A DNA stretch of 64,000 bases, taken from NCBI RefSeq assembly GCF_009728145.1, contig NZ_WOCA01000007.1, positions 62,001 to 126,000 on the forward strand, read 5' to 3'. Under the pieces are notes generated by a model. That model was not told where the DNA came from. It ran no database searches and worked only from the letters and a program-made list of their open reading frames with translations. This DNA comes from Ornithinibacillus caprae. GTDB taxonomy: Bacteria > Bacillota > Bacilli > Bacillales > Amphibacillaceae. This document shows, piece after piece, positions 1 through 7,928 of the stretch; position 1 is the first letter of the stretch; each line of letters begins with the position of its first letter. Both the position numbers and the translations under genes were made by a program.

Positions 1-1043
1 GCCATAATCGTAACAATAATACTGGAGAAAAAATTGGTAATCATTTCAGAATTAATACGATAGCTTAAAGCAGTAAGTAGTACTGTTACTCCTCCAACTG
101 CTATAGAAAAAAATACTGTTACAACTAAAAATGCTAATAAGTTTGGCCACGTTACACCAAATGCAATCCAAGCAAAAAGATAAATAATCATTAATTGCAT
201 AAATCCAAATAACGCTCCAGATAGAAATACACCTATAAAGTAAACCCATCTTGATACACCTGCTAAGATTACTCGATCAAATACTAAATTCTTTTTCTCA
301 TATAACGCCATCGAACCAATGGTTGCAGCAATAAACAATACATTCATCACCGCCATTCCTATACTGTAGTAATCTTTAGATGTAATTGAATTTTTCTGAT
401 TAATGGTAGTAACTTCACCAATTATTCCATCTTCATCCATTTGAAGAACGGATTGGTCGAGTTCATTTTTGTTTACAAATACACTTAAGGTAAACTGTTC
501 TTGAAACTGGGTAACAATACTCTCTACAATACTACCCCCTATTTGATGGGTATCATTATATAAAACGGAGAGGGACGGCTCTACATTTTTATCCAATATT
601 ATTTTTTCTAGCATGTTATACGTGAAGTTTTCAGGTACTTCAATTATTGCGGTAAAGGTATTGTCTTCTTTAAGTTGGTTAAGCATCGAAGGATTAGTTA
701 TATCAAGTTCAACAAATTCTTGAATCTCTTCATTACCAAAAATGTCGTTTTTCAACGTATCAATAACCATCAAATTCTCTACATTTCCACTTATAGATTC
801 TAGCTCTCCTGATGGCATCGTCTCTTTTAGTCCGTCTATAAATTGCTCCACTTGTTCTTTTTCATTTGAATGTTCAACAAAAGCAACCTTGGCACGGATA
901 TCTGGATTTTCACCATTCATCCAGCTGCTTAGTGCTGTTCCTAATATGGTAATTAAGATAATGGGTAACCCAATTAACAACAGTAATTGCTGAGGATTCC
1001 GAAGTAGCTGTAATCCTTGTTTTTTTATAATATTCCAGGTCAT
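1..1043 (-). CDS. ABC-2 type exporter permease (partial, C-terminus outside window)
   Basis: This is a membrane subunit of an ABC-2 exporter. The ATG at 1043 begins MTWNIIKKQG and follows a GAGGTGGG ribosome binding site. The frame stays open to base 1, so the C-terminus is missing. A first membrane helix lies at about residues 20-40. A long extracellular region follows, and several further helices then run to the edge. This is the usual ABC2_membrane_3 (YhgE/LnrM-type) layout. The gene starts 12 bp after the stop of the ATPase gene, so the two form an operon and probably one exporter. In Bacillus subtilis LnrLMN, a second permease follows this one; whether that holds here lies outside the window. 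Substrate is inferred only: linearmycin-type antibiotic or lipid export is possible. Confidence 0.85.
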   Translation of the reverse strand, partial: MTWNIIKKQGLQLLRNPQQLLLLIGLPIILITILGTALSSWMNGENPDIRAKVAFVEHSNEKEQVEQFIDGLKETMPSGELESISGNVENLMVIDTLKNDIFGNEEIQEFVELDITNPSMLNQLKEDNTFTAIIEVPENFTYNMLEKIILDKNVEPSLSVLYNDTHQIGGSIVESIVTQFQEQFTLSVFVNKNELDQSVLQMDEDGIIGEVTTINQKNSITSKDYYSIGMAVMNVLFIAATIGSMALYEKKNLVFDRVILAGVSRWVYFIGVFLSGALFGFMQLMIIYLFAWIAFGVTWPNLLAFLVVTVFFSIAVGGVTVLLTALSYRINSEMITNFFSSIIVTIM

Positions 1044-1055
1044 ACTACACCCACC

Positions 1056-1988
1056 TCAGTCCCTTAACGCTCTACCAGTTAAGTGAAGAAATACATCTTC
1101 AAGCGTAGGCGTTTTAATATTTACAGAACTCAATTCAAGTCCTGATTCTTCAGCTAGTTTAATTAGCCAAGAAAATATATTTACTTCTTTTGGAACTATG
1201 ATGGTGATTTCCATTTCACCTACAATTATGCGGTTTACTGTAGGGTTAGTCTTAATCGCATTCACAAATTCATCAGTTAGTCGATTTGCCTGAACTAAAA
1301 TAGTTTTTTCTGTGGAAAGAATGCTTTTTATTTGTTCCTGTGTTCCAGAGGCAATTAAATTTCCTTTATCCAAGATATAAATTCGGTCACAGAGATATTC
1401 TACTTCTTCCATATAATGACTTGTATACAATACTGTCATTTGTTTCTCTGAATTCAGCCTCTTTACCGTTTCTAAAATATAATTTCTTGATTGTGGATCA
1501 ATTCCAACAGTCGGTTCATCCATAATTAGTAGTTCTGGATCATGCAACATCGCAACTCCAATATTCAACCTTCTTTTCATTCCACCTGAAAATTTATTAA
1601 CCACTTCCTTCCGTCTATCTGTCAATCCTATTTGTTCTAAAACCTCGTCTATTTTCTTATTTAGCTCTGTTCCTCTCAGCCTGTATAACCTTCCAAAAAA
1701 TCGCAAGTTTTCTTCAGCGGTTAGTTCCGTATACAATGCTATCTCTTGTGGTACCATGCCAGTAACCTTGCGTAAAGGAGCAGGGTTTTTCAACATACTT
1801 TTATTTAAGTAACGTACATCCCCGCCTGTAGGCTCCATTAATGAAGATAACATTGAAATTGCCGTTGATTTTCCTGCTCCATTCGGTCCTAGTAAGCCGA
1901 CGATTTCACCTTTTTCAATGAACATGCTTACATTTTTCACAGCGTGTATTTGTTTAAATTTCTTTGTTAGTTCAACTAATTCAATCAT
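1056..1988 (-). CDS. ABC exporter ATPase, LnrL-like
   Basis: This is the ATP-hydrolysing subunit for the neighbouring ABC-2 permease. The Walker A motif GPNGAGKST lies at about residues 34-42. The signature FSGGMKRRLNIG lies near residue 133 and Walker B LLIMDEP near 154. The 310-residue length and the DrrA/NatA-like C-terminal extension match LnrL (YfiL) of B. subtilis linearmycin resistance. The ATG at 1988 follows GGGAGG. A two-component pair of the matching type (LuxR-family regulator and HisKA_3 kinase) lies 1.1 kb upstream. A terminator after the ctaG-like gene separates the two units, so the link is regulatory rather than one transcript. Function as an exporter ATPase is firm; antibiotic resistance is inference. 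Confidence 0.88.
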   Translation of the reverse strand: MIELVELTKKFKQIHAVKNVSMFIEKGEIVGLLGPNGAGKSTAISMLSSLMEPTGGDVRYLNKSMLKNPAPLRKVTGMVPQEIALYTELTAEENLRFFGRLYRLRGTELNKKIDEVLEQIGLTDRRKEVVNKFSGGMKRRLNIGVAMLHDPELLIMDEPTVGIDPQSRNYILETVKRLNSEKQMTVLYTSHYMEEVEYLCDRIYILDKGNLIASGTQEQIKSILSTEKTILVQANRLTDEFVNAIKTNPTVNRIIVGEMEITIIVPKEVNIFSWLIKLAEESGLELSSVNIKTPTLEDVFLHLTGRALRD

Positions 1989-2072
1989 CCGTATTCCTCC
2001 CTATATACTTAAATTACAATAATTGATCATTTACCAATACTAACCACAGTCACAACATTTCTATTTAAAACA

Positions 2073-2084
2073 TGACTTAAGTCA
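2073..2084. promoter_or_regulatory. Palindrome TGACTTAAGTCA upstream of the ABC exporter
   Basis: This is a perfect 12-bp palindrome about 90 bp upstream of the exporter ATPase start and downstream of the ctaG terminator. It sits where an activator such as the adjacent NarL-type response regulator could bind. The operator role is inference. Confidence 0.35.
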
Positions 2085-2135
2085 CTTTCTTAAAAAAGGC
2101 AGTTTTCTATTTGTTTTACAAGTAATGGACAAAAA

Positions 2136-2163
2136 ATAACCTTCTACCGAAATAGAAGGTTAT
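2136..2163 (-). terminator. Terminator after the ctaG-like gene
   Basis: The stem ATAACCTTCTA / TAGAAGGTTAT has 11 bp and a 6-nt loop. It is followed on the minus strand by a run of T. The hairpin overlaps the stop codon of the ctaG-like gene and separates that unit from the exporter operon. Confidence 0.85.
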
Positions 2164-2966
2164 CTTTTTACTCTACTTATAAGAATTACACTAACAAAAA
2201 TGATGAGTTGAGATATTAATAACATCATACCACCTTGCTTTTGCTCACCAATAGGATAAAAAGGTAGAAGCATTGCAAAGTATTCGGGAGATAATGTCTC
2301 ACCAGGCGGTAAACATAGCTCCATAGATGCTACAAAAGTAGTCATATCTGTATATACGGTATATAAACTTTCATTAATTAACCATAGAGCCAAGCTAAAT
2401 GGAACGATCAACATAATATTTAAGACAGAGTATAGGGTCTTTTGGGTAACCGTTAAGATATTCTGAGAAAGTAATGGGATCCATAATAATATTGCCGAAA
2501 TAAATAAACCCAGCATATAAAAATAATTAGCATAGAGTTCTATTCTTGCATGGTCAAATACTGCAGGTAGATGATACCCATATAACAATAGATAAAATAA
2601 ACCTATTGTTAAGATCGGATGACTAAGAATCTTTACTATATGGTGAAAGAAGGAAAGTGATAAGAGCTTTTCCAATGGTTTTTGTTTGAAACCTAGTAGT
2701 AGAAGGGGTGGTGCCACATATAATAATAAAATAATTTGAATGATATGTGTACTAAATTCTATTCTTCCGATAATATTAATAGGACTGCCAATACCTATAA
2801 ATAGTATGATAAGCCCTGCTAAATACAATAACGACTTCCAAATCGTATGACGTTGGTCATGTGGCAATAAAAACAAATAAATAATAGCTGCAAAACTTAG
2901 CAATAAGAAAATTCCACCATTCCATAATGACGAAAAGTGAAATTCTTCTAAAATGATATCGAGCAT
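2160..2966 (-). CDS. CtaG-like cytochrome c oxidase assembly / membrane protein
   Basis: This is a multi-pass membrane protein of the Caa3_CtaG family, with about seven hydrophobic segments and conserved histidines (for example HHIVKILSHP and LYGYHLPAVFDHA). Family members assist copper-dependent assembly of caa3 oxidase, although many Bacillaceae carry extra copies of unknown role. An earlier GTG at 2975 overlaps its own possible ribosome binding site. The ATG at 2966 is preferred because AAGGTG lies at normal distance before it. The gene lies about 90 bp after the response regulator and no oxidase genes are nearby, so it may be an orphan paralogue controlled by that two-component system. 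Confidence 0.75.
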   Translation of the reverse strand: MLDIILEEFHFSSLWNGGIFLLLSFAAIIYLFLLPHDQRHTIWKSLLYLAGLIILFIGIGSPINIIGRIEFSTHIIQIILLLYVAPPLLLLGFKQKPLEKLLSLSFFHHIVKILSHPILTIGLFYLLLYGYHLPAVFDHARIELYANYFYMLGLFISAILLWIPLLSQNILTVTQKTLYSVLNIMLIVPFSLALWLINESLYTVYTDMTTFVASMELCLPPGETLSPEYFAMLLPFYPIGEQKQGGMMLLISQLIIFVSVILISRVKR

Positions 2967-3059
2967 TACATTCACCTTCTTGTAAATCGTTCCTCATAAC
3001 TAAGTATAAAGGATTCAGATTTTACTGTGTGGCGAATATGTAACAATATGTTGAACACT

Positions 3060-3695
3060 TCAATCCGTTATATCATGTTTTACAGCATAAATAGCTAATT
3101 GTGTTCGATCACGTAGACCTGCTTTTTGCAATATATGGGTAATATGATTTTTTACCGTACCAACTGACAAATATAATTCTTCTGCTATCTCTTTATTCGT
3201 TCTCCCTTCCCCTACGAGCTTCGTTACAGCTAACTCACGTGTTGAAAGATCAATATCCAAGCTTGTATTTATTTTTGCATTCAATAAACGAGGCATTACT
3301 TTTGCAGCTACTTCATCATGAATGGTCATTCCACCCTGCATACAACTGTAAACCGCTTCGATGAGCTTTACAGATTCAGCAGTTTTTAGCATAAAACCAT
3401 TTGCACCTTCTTTTAACGCTTGTAACGCATATTCGTCATCATTAAATGTTGTTAACATTAATATTTTTATGTGTGGCCATTTTGTTTTAATGATTTTCGT
3501 AGTTTCTATGCCATTCATTACAGGCATTCTAATATCCATCATAACAAGATCTATCATATGCTTTTCCACTATCCTAATTGCTTCTTCACCATTTTCCGCT
3601 TGATGTGTAACCGTAATATTTGGATCCTGTTCTAAAATTACTTTTAAACCTTGCCTCACAATCGCTTGGTCTTCAACGATTATTACCCTCCACAT
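3060..3695 (-). CDS. NarL/LuxR-family response regulator
   Basis: This is a two-component response regulator. The receiver domain covers residues 1-120, with acidic pocket residues near 8-9 and a phosphorylatable Asp at about 54 in LVMMDIRMP. A LuxR-type helix-turn-helix covers about 145-205 (GRTNKEIAEELYLSVGTVKNH). The start overlaps the end of the histidine kinase gene by 13 bp, so translation is likely coupled. The ATG follows GGGGGAG. The closest known type is LnrK/LiaR/DesR, regulators that sense membrane stress or lipids. The nearby ABC exporter is the likely target; that is inferred from position. Confidence 0.9.
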   Translation of the reverse strand: MWRVIIVEDQAIVRQGLKVILEQDPNITVTHQAENGEEAIRIVEKHMIDLVMMDIRMPVMNGIETTKIIKTKWPHIKILMLTTFNDDEYALQALKEGANGFMLKTAESVKLIEAVYSCMQGGMTIHDEVAAKVMPRLLNAKINTSLDIDLSTRELAVTKLVGEGRTNKEIAEELYLSVGTVKNHITHILQKAGLRDRTQLAIYAVKHDITD

Positions 3696-4786
3696 ACATA
3701 CTCCCCCTGATCAATTGGAAAGCTTCCCTTTACAATAAACTGGCTGTTTGTTTGATAAACCTCAACTTTCCCACCTATCTCTTCCACTCGTTTTTTCATG
3801 CTGGTAAGTCCAAAACCATCGGTAAAATTTCTTACCTCATATATAGAATTTGTTATATCAAAGGAAATATCTCCTATTGCAGATTTACCTAGAATGATGT
3901 GTATTTCTCTTGATTGAGCATGACGCATAGCATTTGTCAGTGCTTCTTGAATTACTCGATATAAAACTACACTCTGATCGTTAGAAAGTTTAACAGATAA
4001 CACGCCTTGCTGCGTTGTAAATTGAACCCTAATATGGCTTTCTGCTTCTAATCTACGAATTAAATGTATTACCGTAGCAATACCCTCATTCTCATCCGAC
4101 TGTAATGCCTTTACTGCATGCCTAGTTTCCTCTAGGCTTTCATTAGCCATTCGCTTTAACTCTCGATAAGAATCTTTCTTTTCCTGTATGGCTAATATCT
4201 CTAGCTGCATAATCAAAGCTGTTAATCTATGTCCAACAGAGTCATGAATATCGCGTGCAATCCGATTACGTTCCTGTAGCCTGGTATCCTCTTCAGCAAC
4301 CAAATTCATCCGTTTAAACTTTCGATATTCGCTTAAAAGTTGATCGTAGATTTCGATTTGCTCTTGCCGTTCATTCGTTAATCGATTCAACGAAATGATA
4401 AAGAAGTAAAAAAGCGCGAGCATAAGGATAACCTCTATAAAATTACTTCTGTGATACAGAGCCAAGCCACCAATTATGATGAAATTAACTATGAGATAGT
4501 ACAGCTCTTGGCTACCCCTCAACTGAAATGCTGAAATAGCTGTAACAAATAGGATGATTAAAAACGTAATAAAAGTCTCATCCATTAATAGTATACTATG
4601 TATCATCGTGACTAATGATAGACCTATGTAAAGAAATAGCAGCATCCGTTCTAAGGATAAGAAGAAAAACAGAGTGACTGCTATTGAAAAAATGAATATA
4701 CTTAAAGAAAGTTGTGGGCTGTATTGCCAAATCATATAAGCCCACAATAGGACAAATAAGCTAAAACGAAGCAAAAAAATCTTCAC
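3683..4786 (-). CDS. Membrane sensor histidine kinase (HisKA_3 type)
   Basis: This is the sensor kinase partner of the overlapping response regulator. The first ~135 residues form five or six closely packed membrane helices with almost no extracellular loop. That is typical of intramembrane-sensing LnrJ/DesK/LiaS-like kinases. A coiled linker leads to the dimerisation domain with the phosphoryl-accepting His at about 181 (ARDIHDSVGHRLT). The ATPase domain follows, with an N box (EALTNAMRHA) near 282 and a DGFGLTSM glycine box. The start is GTG at 4786 with AAGGGTGG upstream. It lies 15 bp after the stop of the amidohydrolase gene, so both may be transcribed together. Confidence 0.9.
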   Translation of the reverse strand: MKIFLLRFSLFVLLWAYMIWQYSPQLSLSIFIFSIAVTLFFFLSLERMLLFLYIGLSLVTMIHSILLMDETFITFLIILFVTAISAFQLRGSQELYYLIVNFIIIGGLALYHRSNFIEVILMLALFYFFIISLNRLTNERQEQIEIYDQLLSEYRKFKRMNLVAEEDTRLQERNRIARDIHDSVGHRLTALIMQLEILAIQEKKDSYRELKRMANESLEETRHAVKALQSDENEGIATVIHLIRRLEAESHIRVQFTTQQGVLSVKLSNDQSVVLYRVIQEALTNAMRHAQSREIHIILGKSAIGDISFDITNSIYEVRNFTDGFGLTSMKKRVEEIGGKVEVYQTNSQFIVKGSFPIDQGEYVCGG

Positions 4787-4801
4787 GATAATAGGCCACC
4801 C

Positions 4802-6091
4802 TTACACTTGTAGACTCTCCACAAACTGCTTTAATACATGTACTGTCTCGACACAATCCTTAAGTTCAGACCATTCAGCAGGGTTGTGACTGATCCCATC
4901 CTTACTTTGGACAAAAAGCATCGCAATTGGTAGCTTTTCTCCAACAACCATTGCATCATGACCAGCACCACTTGGCAATTTATATGGTCTAATTCCTTTT
5001 TCCTTGAAAGATCTTTCTAACAACTTTTGTGTTTCTTCTTCGATAGGAACAGGATTCACACGCATATTTTCTTTCGATGTAACCGCTACATGATGTTTCT
5101 TTCCAACGGATTTTCCTGTATCTATAACGGCTTCAATAAGAGCATCTCTTGTATTCTTATAAATATCACGAATATCAACAAATAACGTTACAGCACCAGG
5201 AATTACATTGACCCCATTTGGTTCTACCTGAATTTTCCCAACCGTTGCCACAGCTGAATCACTAAACTGACTAGGTAGTTTATGAACCGCTTGAATAAAT
5301 TCACTAGCAGCCACTAATGCATCTTTACGATCGTTCATTGGGGTATTACCTGCATGACCTGCTTCTCCAATAAAGGTAAATTCTAACCAACAAGGACCTG
5401 CGATACCAGTAACAATTCCACAAGGAAGATTTTCTTTTTCCAGACGTTTTCCTTGTTCAATATGTACTTCCACAAACATTTCTATGTTATCCAGATTTCG
5501 ATTGGAAGCTGCGTAGCCATCTACCGTTAAACCGATTTCCTCTAACACTTCTGCAAAAGTTAAACCGTTTGTATCAACCTGTTTTTGTTTTTCATCTATA
5601 TCGGCAGTTCCCAGCATTGCTTCACTACCACCAAAGCCTCCATTAAATCGAGCACCTTCTTCATCCGTAAAAATAACTACTTCAAAGGGTTTCTCTGGTT
5701 GGTATCCAGTCTCTTTCCATGCTTCAACAACTTCTAAGGCAGATAAAACACCAAGTGGACCATCAAAATGTCCACCATTTGGAACACTATCCACGTGGGA
5801 TCCACTTAAGATTGCAGGCAAATCCTTTTTCCCTTCTAGGCGACCAATCACATTGCCCGCACCATCCATACGAACCTCTAACCCAGCTTCTCGCATCCAT
5901 TTCATCACAAGCTCTTTTGCTTGTTTTTCTTCATATGAAAATCCAGGACGATTGGAGCCGTAATCTGTAGTAAGTCCAATTTTAGAAATTTCTCCTAAGC
6001 GATGTGCTAACCTACTTCCTGAAACTCCTTCATAATCTTTATTTCCATCGTAAAGATCCATTAATTTTTTCTCTAAATTAAATGTACTCAT
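4802..6091 (-). CDS. M20-family N-carbamoyl-L-amino acid hydrolase / allantoate amidohydrolase
   Basis: This is a cytoplasmic zinc amidohydrolase that removes the carbamoyl group from N-carbamoyl amino acids or a related ureido compound. Visible motifs are GSHVDSVPNGGHFDG (first metal ligands and bridging Asp) and FTDEEGARFNG. A dimerisation domain includes AGHAGNTPMNDR, and a late metal site is PSGAGHDAM. The trimmed length of 429 residues is slightly longer than the usual 400-415. An upstream in-frame TTG lacks a good ribosome binding site. The ATG at 6091 follows AGAGGTGA and is preferred. It is the first gene of a possible unit with the two-component system, an unusual pairing. The exact substrate cannot be read from sequence. 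Confidence 0.88.
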   Translation of the reverse strand: MSTFNLEKKLMDLYDGNKDYEGVSGSRLAHRLGEISKIGLTTDYGSNRPGFSYEEKQAKELVMKWMREAGLEVRMDGAGNVIGRLEGKKDLPAILSGSHVDSVPNGGHFDGPLGVLSALEVVEAWKETGYQPEKPFEVVIFTDEEGARFNGGFGGSEAMLGTADIDEKQKQVDTNGLTFAEVLEEIGLTVDGYAASNRNLDNIEMFVEVHIEQGKRLEKENLPCGIVTGIAGPCWLEFTFIGEAGHAGNTPMNDRKDALVAASEFIQAVHKLPSQFSDSAVATVGKIQVEPNGVNVIPGAVTLFVDIRDIYKNTRDALIEAVIDTGKSVGKKHHVAVTSKENMRVNPVPIEEETQKLLERSFKEKGIRPYKLPSGAGHDAMVVGEKLPIAMLFVQSKDGISHNPAEWSELKDCVETVHVLKQFVESLQV

Positions 6092-6157
6092 TGTTTTCAC
6101 CTCTTTATCTAAGCCTACCAAAAATATTGCAAAAATTACATACTTTTGGTTGGAGTA

Positions 6158-6169
6158 CTAGTATACTAG
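6158..6169. promoter_or_regulatory. Palindrome CTAGTATACTAG in the divergent promoter region
   Basis: This is a perfect 12-bp palindrome in the 109-bp gap between the divergent amidohydrolase and SDR genes. It directly abuts AGTACT, another short palindrome. It may be an operator for both promoters; no regulator is identified. Confidence 0.3.
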
Positions 6170-6200
6170 GTTTAAACACTAAATTAGGAGTAGTGCATAT

Positions 6201-7301
6201 ATGAAGGATACTTATTTTATTACTGGTTATCCTGGCTTTCTAGCATCTAATTTGCTTCAACAACTCATCCAAGATCATCAGCAACATATTGACCAGATCT
6301 ATTTACTTGTTCTGCCTACCCTAAAAGAACAGGCGTTAGAAGAATTAAGTCGTATTTCTTCTAAGTGCGCATTAAACAACAAACAATTCACACTTATTAC
6401 TGGAGATATTACAAAGAAACAGCTTCATTTAGATGATAAGGTTAACCGTGTGCTACAACAATCTGTAACCCATGTATTTCATCTTGCTGCAATATATGAC
6501 TTAGCTGTACCAAAAAATATTGCTTTTACTGTAAATGTAAACGGTACTAAAAATATAAATGACTGGGTTATCACATTATCTGAATTAAAACGTTATATTT
6601 ATTTCAGCACAGCCTATGTATCTGGCAAACGTGAGGGGCGTATTTTTGAACATGAATTATCTAAAGGGCAATTATTTCGAAATCACTATGAACAAACGAA
6701 GTATGATGCCGAGATCTTAGTTCAACAAATAAAAAATAAGGTTCCCACTACCATCATTCGGCCAGGTGTTGTAAAAGGACACTCCAAAACTGGAGAAACC
6801 ATTAAATTTGACGGCCTTTATTTTATGTTGAATATTTTCGACAAGTTGAGGTTATTTCCTATTATTCCTTATTTCGGAGAGGGAACTGCAGAAGGAAATT
6901 TCGTTCCATCAGATTATGTCTTACAAGCAACAAGTTACTTATCTATTCATCCAAATGGAGAAGGGAAAACCTATCATTTAACAGATCCAAAGCCATATAA
7001 AATGTGGGAACTACAAAGAATGTTGTCAGAGCACTATTTAGGAAAAACACCAAAAGGAAAAATTCCTATTCCAGTAGCTAAAGCAACATTAGCAAGCAGT
7101 TCAATACGAAAATGGTTACAGATAGAACCTGAAGCATTGGATTATTTTACAGTCCATTCCTCATATGACTGCTCTCAAGCAGTAACTGACTTAGAAGGTT
7201 CTGGTATTACATGCCCTGATTTCAAAGCTACCATACAGCCAATGATTCAATTTTATCGAAAGTATAAACACGATAACTCAAGACAAATTAAAATCAATTG
7301 A
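6201..7301 (+). CDS. SDR-family oxidoreductase, NAD_binding_4 (fatty acyl-CoA reductase-like)
   Basis: This is an extended short-chain dehydrogenase with an N-terminal Rossmann fold. The nucleotide loop is TGYPGFLA near residue 8, with Ala in place of the usual third Gly. The active-site pair is YEQTK in mid-protein, preceded by FSTAYVSG. The C-terminal substrate domain resembles the male-sterility/NAD_binding_4 group, whose members act on acyl-CoA or carrier-bound acids. The 366-residue length is normal for stand-alone bacterial members. The ATG follows TAGGAG. It diverges from the amidohydrolase gene. The reaction beyond NAD(P)-dependent oxidoreduction is not certain. Confidence 0.82.
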   Translation: MKDTYFITGYPGFLASNLLQQLIQDHQQHIDQIYLLVLPTLKEQALEELSRISSKCALNNKQFTLITGDITKKQLHLDDKVNRVLQQSVTHVFHLAAIYDLAVPKNIAFTVNVNGTKNINDWVITLSELKRYIYFSTAYVSGKREGRIFEHELSKGQLFRNHYEQTKYDAEILVQQIKNKVPTTIIRPGVVKGHSKTGETIKFDGLYFMLNIFDKLRLFPIIPYFGEGTAEGNFVPSDYVLQATSYLSIHPNGEGKTYHLTDPKPYKMWELQRMLSEHYLGKTPKGKIPIPVAKATLASSSIRKWLQIEPEALDYFTVHSSYDCSQAVTDLEGSGITCPDFKATIQPMIQFYRKYKHDNSRQIKIN

Positions 7302-7393
7302 AAAAACATCTAGTAAATTTGTCATAACATACAGATTACAGTGAATATTGTACCATTTCTAATTAATTTCATATTAAAACTTTGAAAATATAG

Positions 7394-7399
7394 TATAAT
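7394..7399 (+). promoter_or_regulatory. -10 element for the type I toxin transcript
   Basis: A consensus TATAAT lies about 90 bp before the toxin start. No convincing -35 box is visible at the normal distance. The transcript would carry a long leader, as expected for this toxin class. Confidence 0.45.
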
Positions 7400-7491
7400 G
7401 GTGGGGACAGGAATTGTAGGGTGAATAAGACTTAAAAGCAAGAGGAGCAGTATCGGCGACTTTAAATCCCTTATGAAAGGGGTTGAAGTCT

Positions 7492-7578
7492 GTGATACCA
7501 ATTGATAAAGCGATTGAATTGATGCTGATGTTTTCAACGCTCATGTTGTTGGTTGTAAACAGCAAAGAAAAAAAGTAA
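7492..7578 (+). CDS. Type I toxin, small holin-like membrane peptide (TxpA/Hol_Tox type)
   Basis: This is a 28-residue peptide with a GTG start preceded by AAAGGGG at 9 nt. It reads (M)IPIDKAIELMLMFSTL followed by LLVV and a basic tail ending KEKK. A short N-terminus, the 'E-x-L-x-L-M-x-x-F-x-x-L' core and a lysine-rich end are typical of putative holin-like toxins in Bacillaceae and lactobacilli. The locus has the expected RNA architecture. An 11-nt complementary pair joins the 5' leader (7454-7464) to the 3' region (7632-7642), two terminators follow, and an opposing promoter lies downstream. The peptide probably damages the membrane when its antisense RNA is lost. Family membership is inferred from pattern, not from a search. 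Confidence 0.72.
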   Translation: MIPIDKAIELMLMFSTLMLLVVNSKEKK

Positions 7579-7620
7579 TCAGCCTGTCGGTATGGAAAAC
7601 CCAGGATAATTACCTTTTTT
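7575..7620. terminator. Bidirectional terminator inside the toxin-antitoxin locus
   Basis: GTAATCAGCCTG (7575-7586) pairs with CAGGATAATTAC (7602-7613), with one wobble and one mismatch. T runs follow on the plus strand, and an A run precedes the stem, giving T on the minus strand. It can end both toxin mRNA and antisense RNA. Confidence 0.7.
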
Positions 7621-7661
7621 CGCTCCCTAAATGAAGTCGCCGCATCTTACATGAACTGTCA

Positions 7662-7696
7662 GAGTCGTAAGTTGCCGCTTACGACTCGATTTTTAT
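7662..7696 (+). terminator. Second terminator of the toxin transcript
   Basis: A perfect 10-bp stem, GAGTCGTAAG / CTTACGACTC, has a 6-nt loop and is followed by GATTTTTATT. It would end the long form of the toxin mRNA, which includes the 3' segment complementary to the leader. Confidence 0.75.
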
Positions 7697-7928
7697 TGTA
7701 TTCAGCTCCATGTGAAAATAATACTGTAATTTTTTTTGAATGGTCGCTAAACACTCCCAAAAACTATTATACAAAATAAACCAAGCTAACTACAATATAT
7801 TTTTGTCAAAATTTTTAATCTTTTATTTCGATCCATGGAAGCAGGTAAATACTACATAGAATTTAATACTTGCTTCCACGTCTCAATCTTTCCTCTAAAT
7901 TATTTAATAGCTTGTCCTATTAGTTCTA

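Larger units (their letters stand above)
7566..7759 (-). ncRNA. Putative antisense RNA antitoxin for the holin-like toxin
   Basis: On the minus strand a TATAAT box (7766-7771) lies 18 bp from TTGTAG (7790-7795). This would start an RNA near 7759. The RNA would run back across the toxin 3' untranslated region and end at a hairpin at 7575-7613, which is followed on this strand by seven T. It would be about 190 nt and fully complementary to the toxin mRNA tail. That arrangement matches RatA/SR4-type antitoxins. The RNA itself is predicted, not observed. Confidence 0.6.

Noticed and set aside
7374-7565. Two minus-strand frames of 63 and 71 codons opposite the toxin
   Set aside because: They overlap the toxin gene, have no ribosome binding site and are explained by the RNA locus.
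7835-7880. Hairpin GGAAGCAGGTA / TACTTGCTTCC downstream of the RibD-like gene as terminator
   Set aside because: No T run follows on either strand, so termination cannot be supported.
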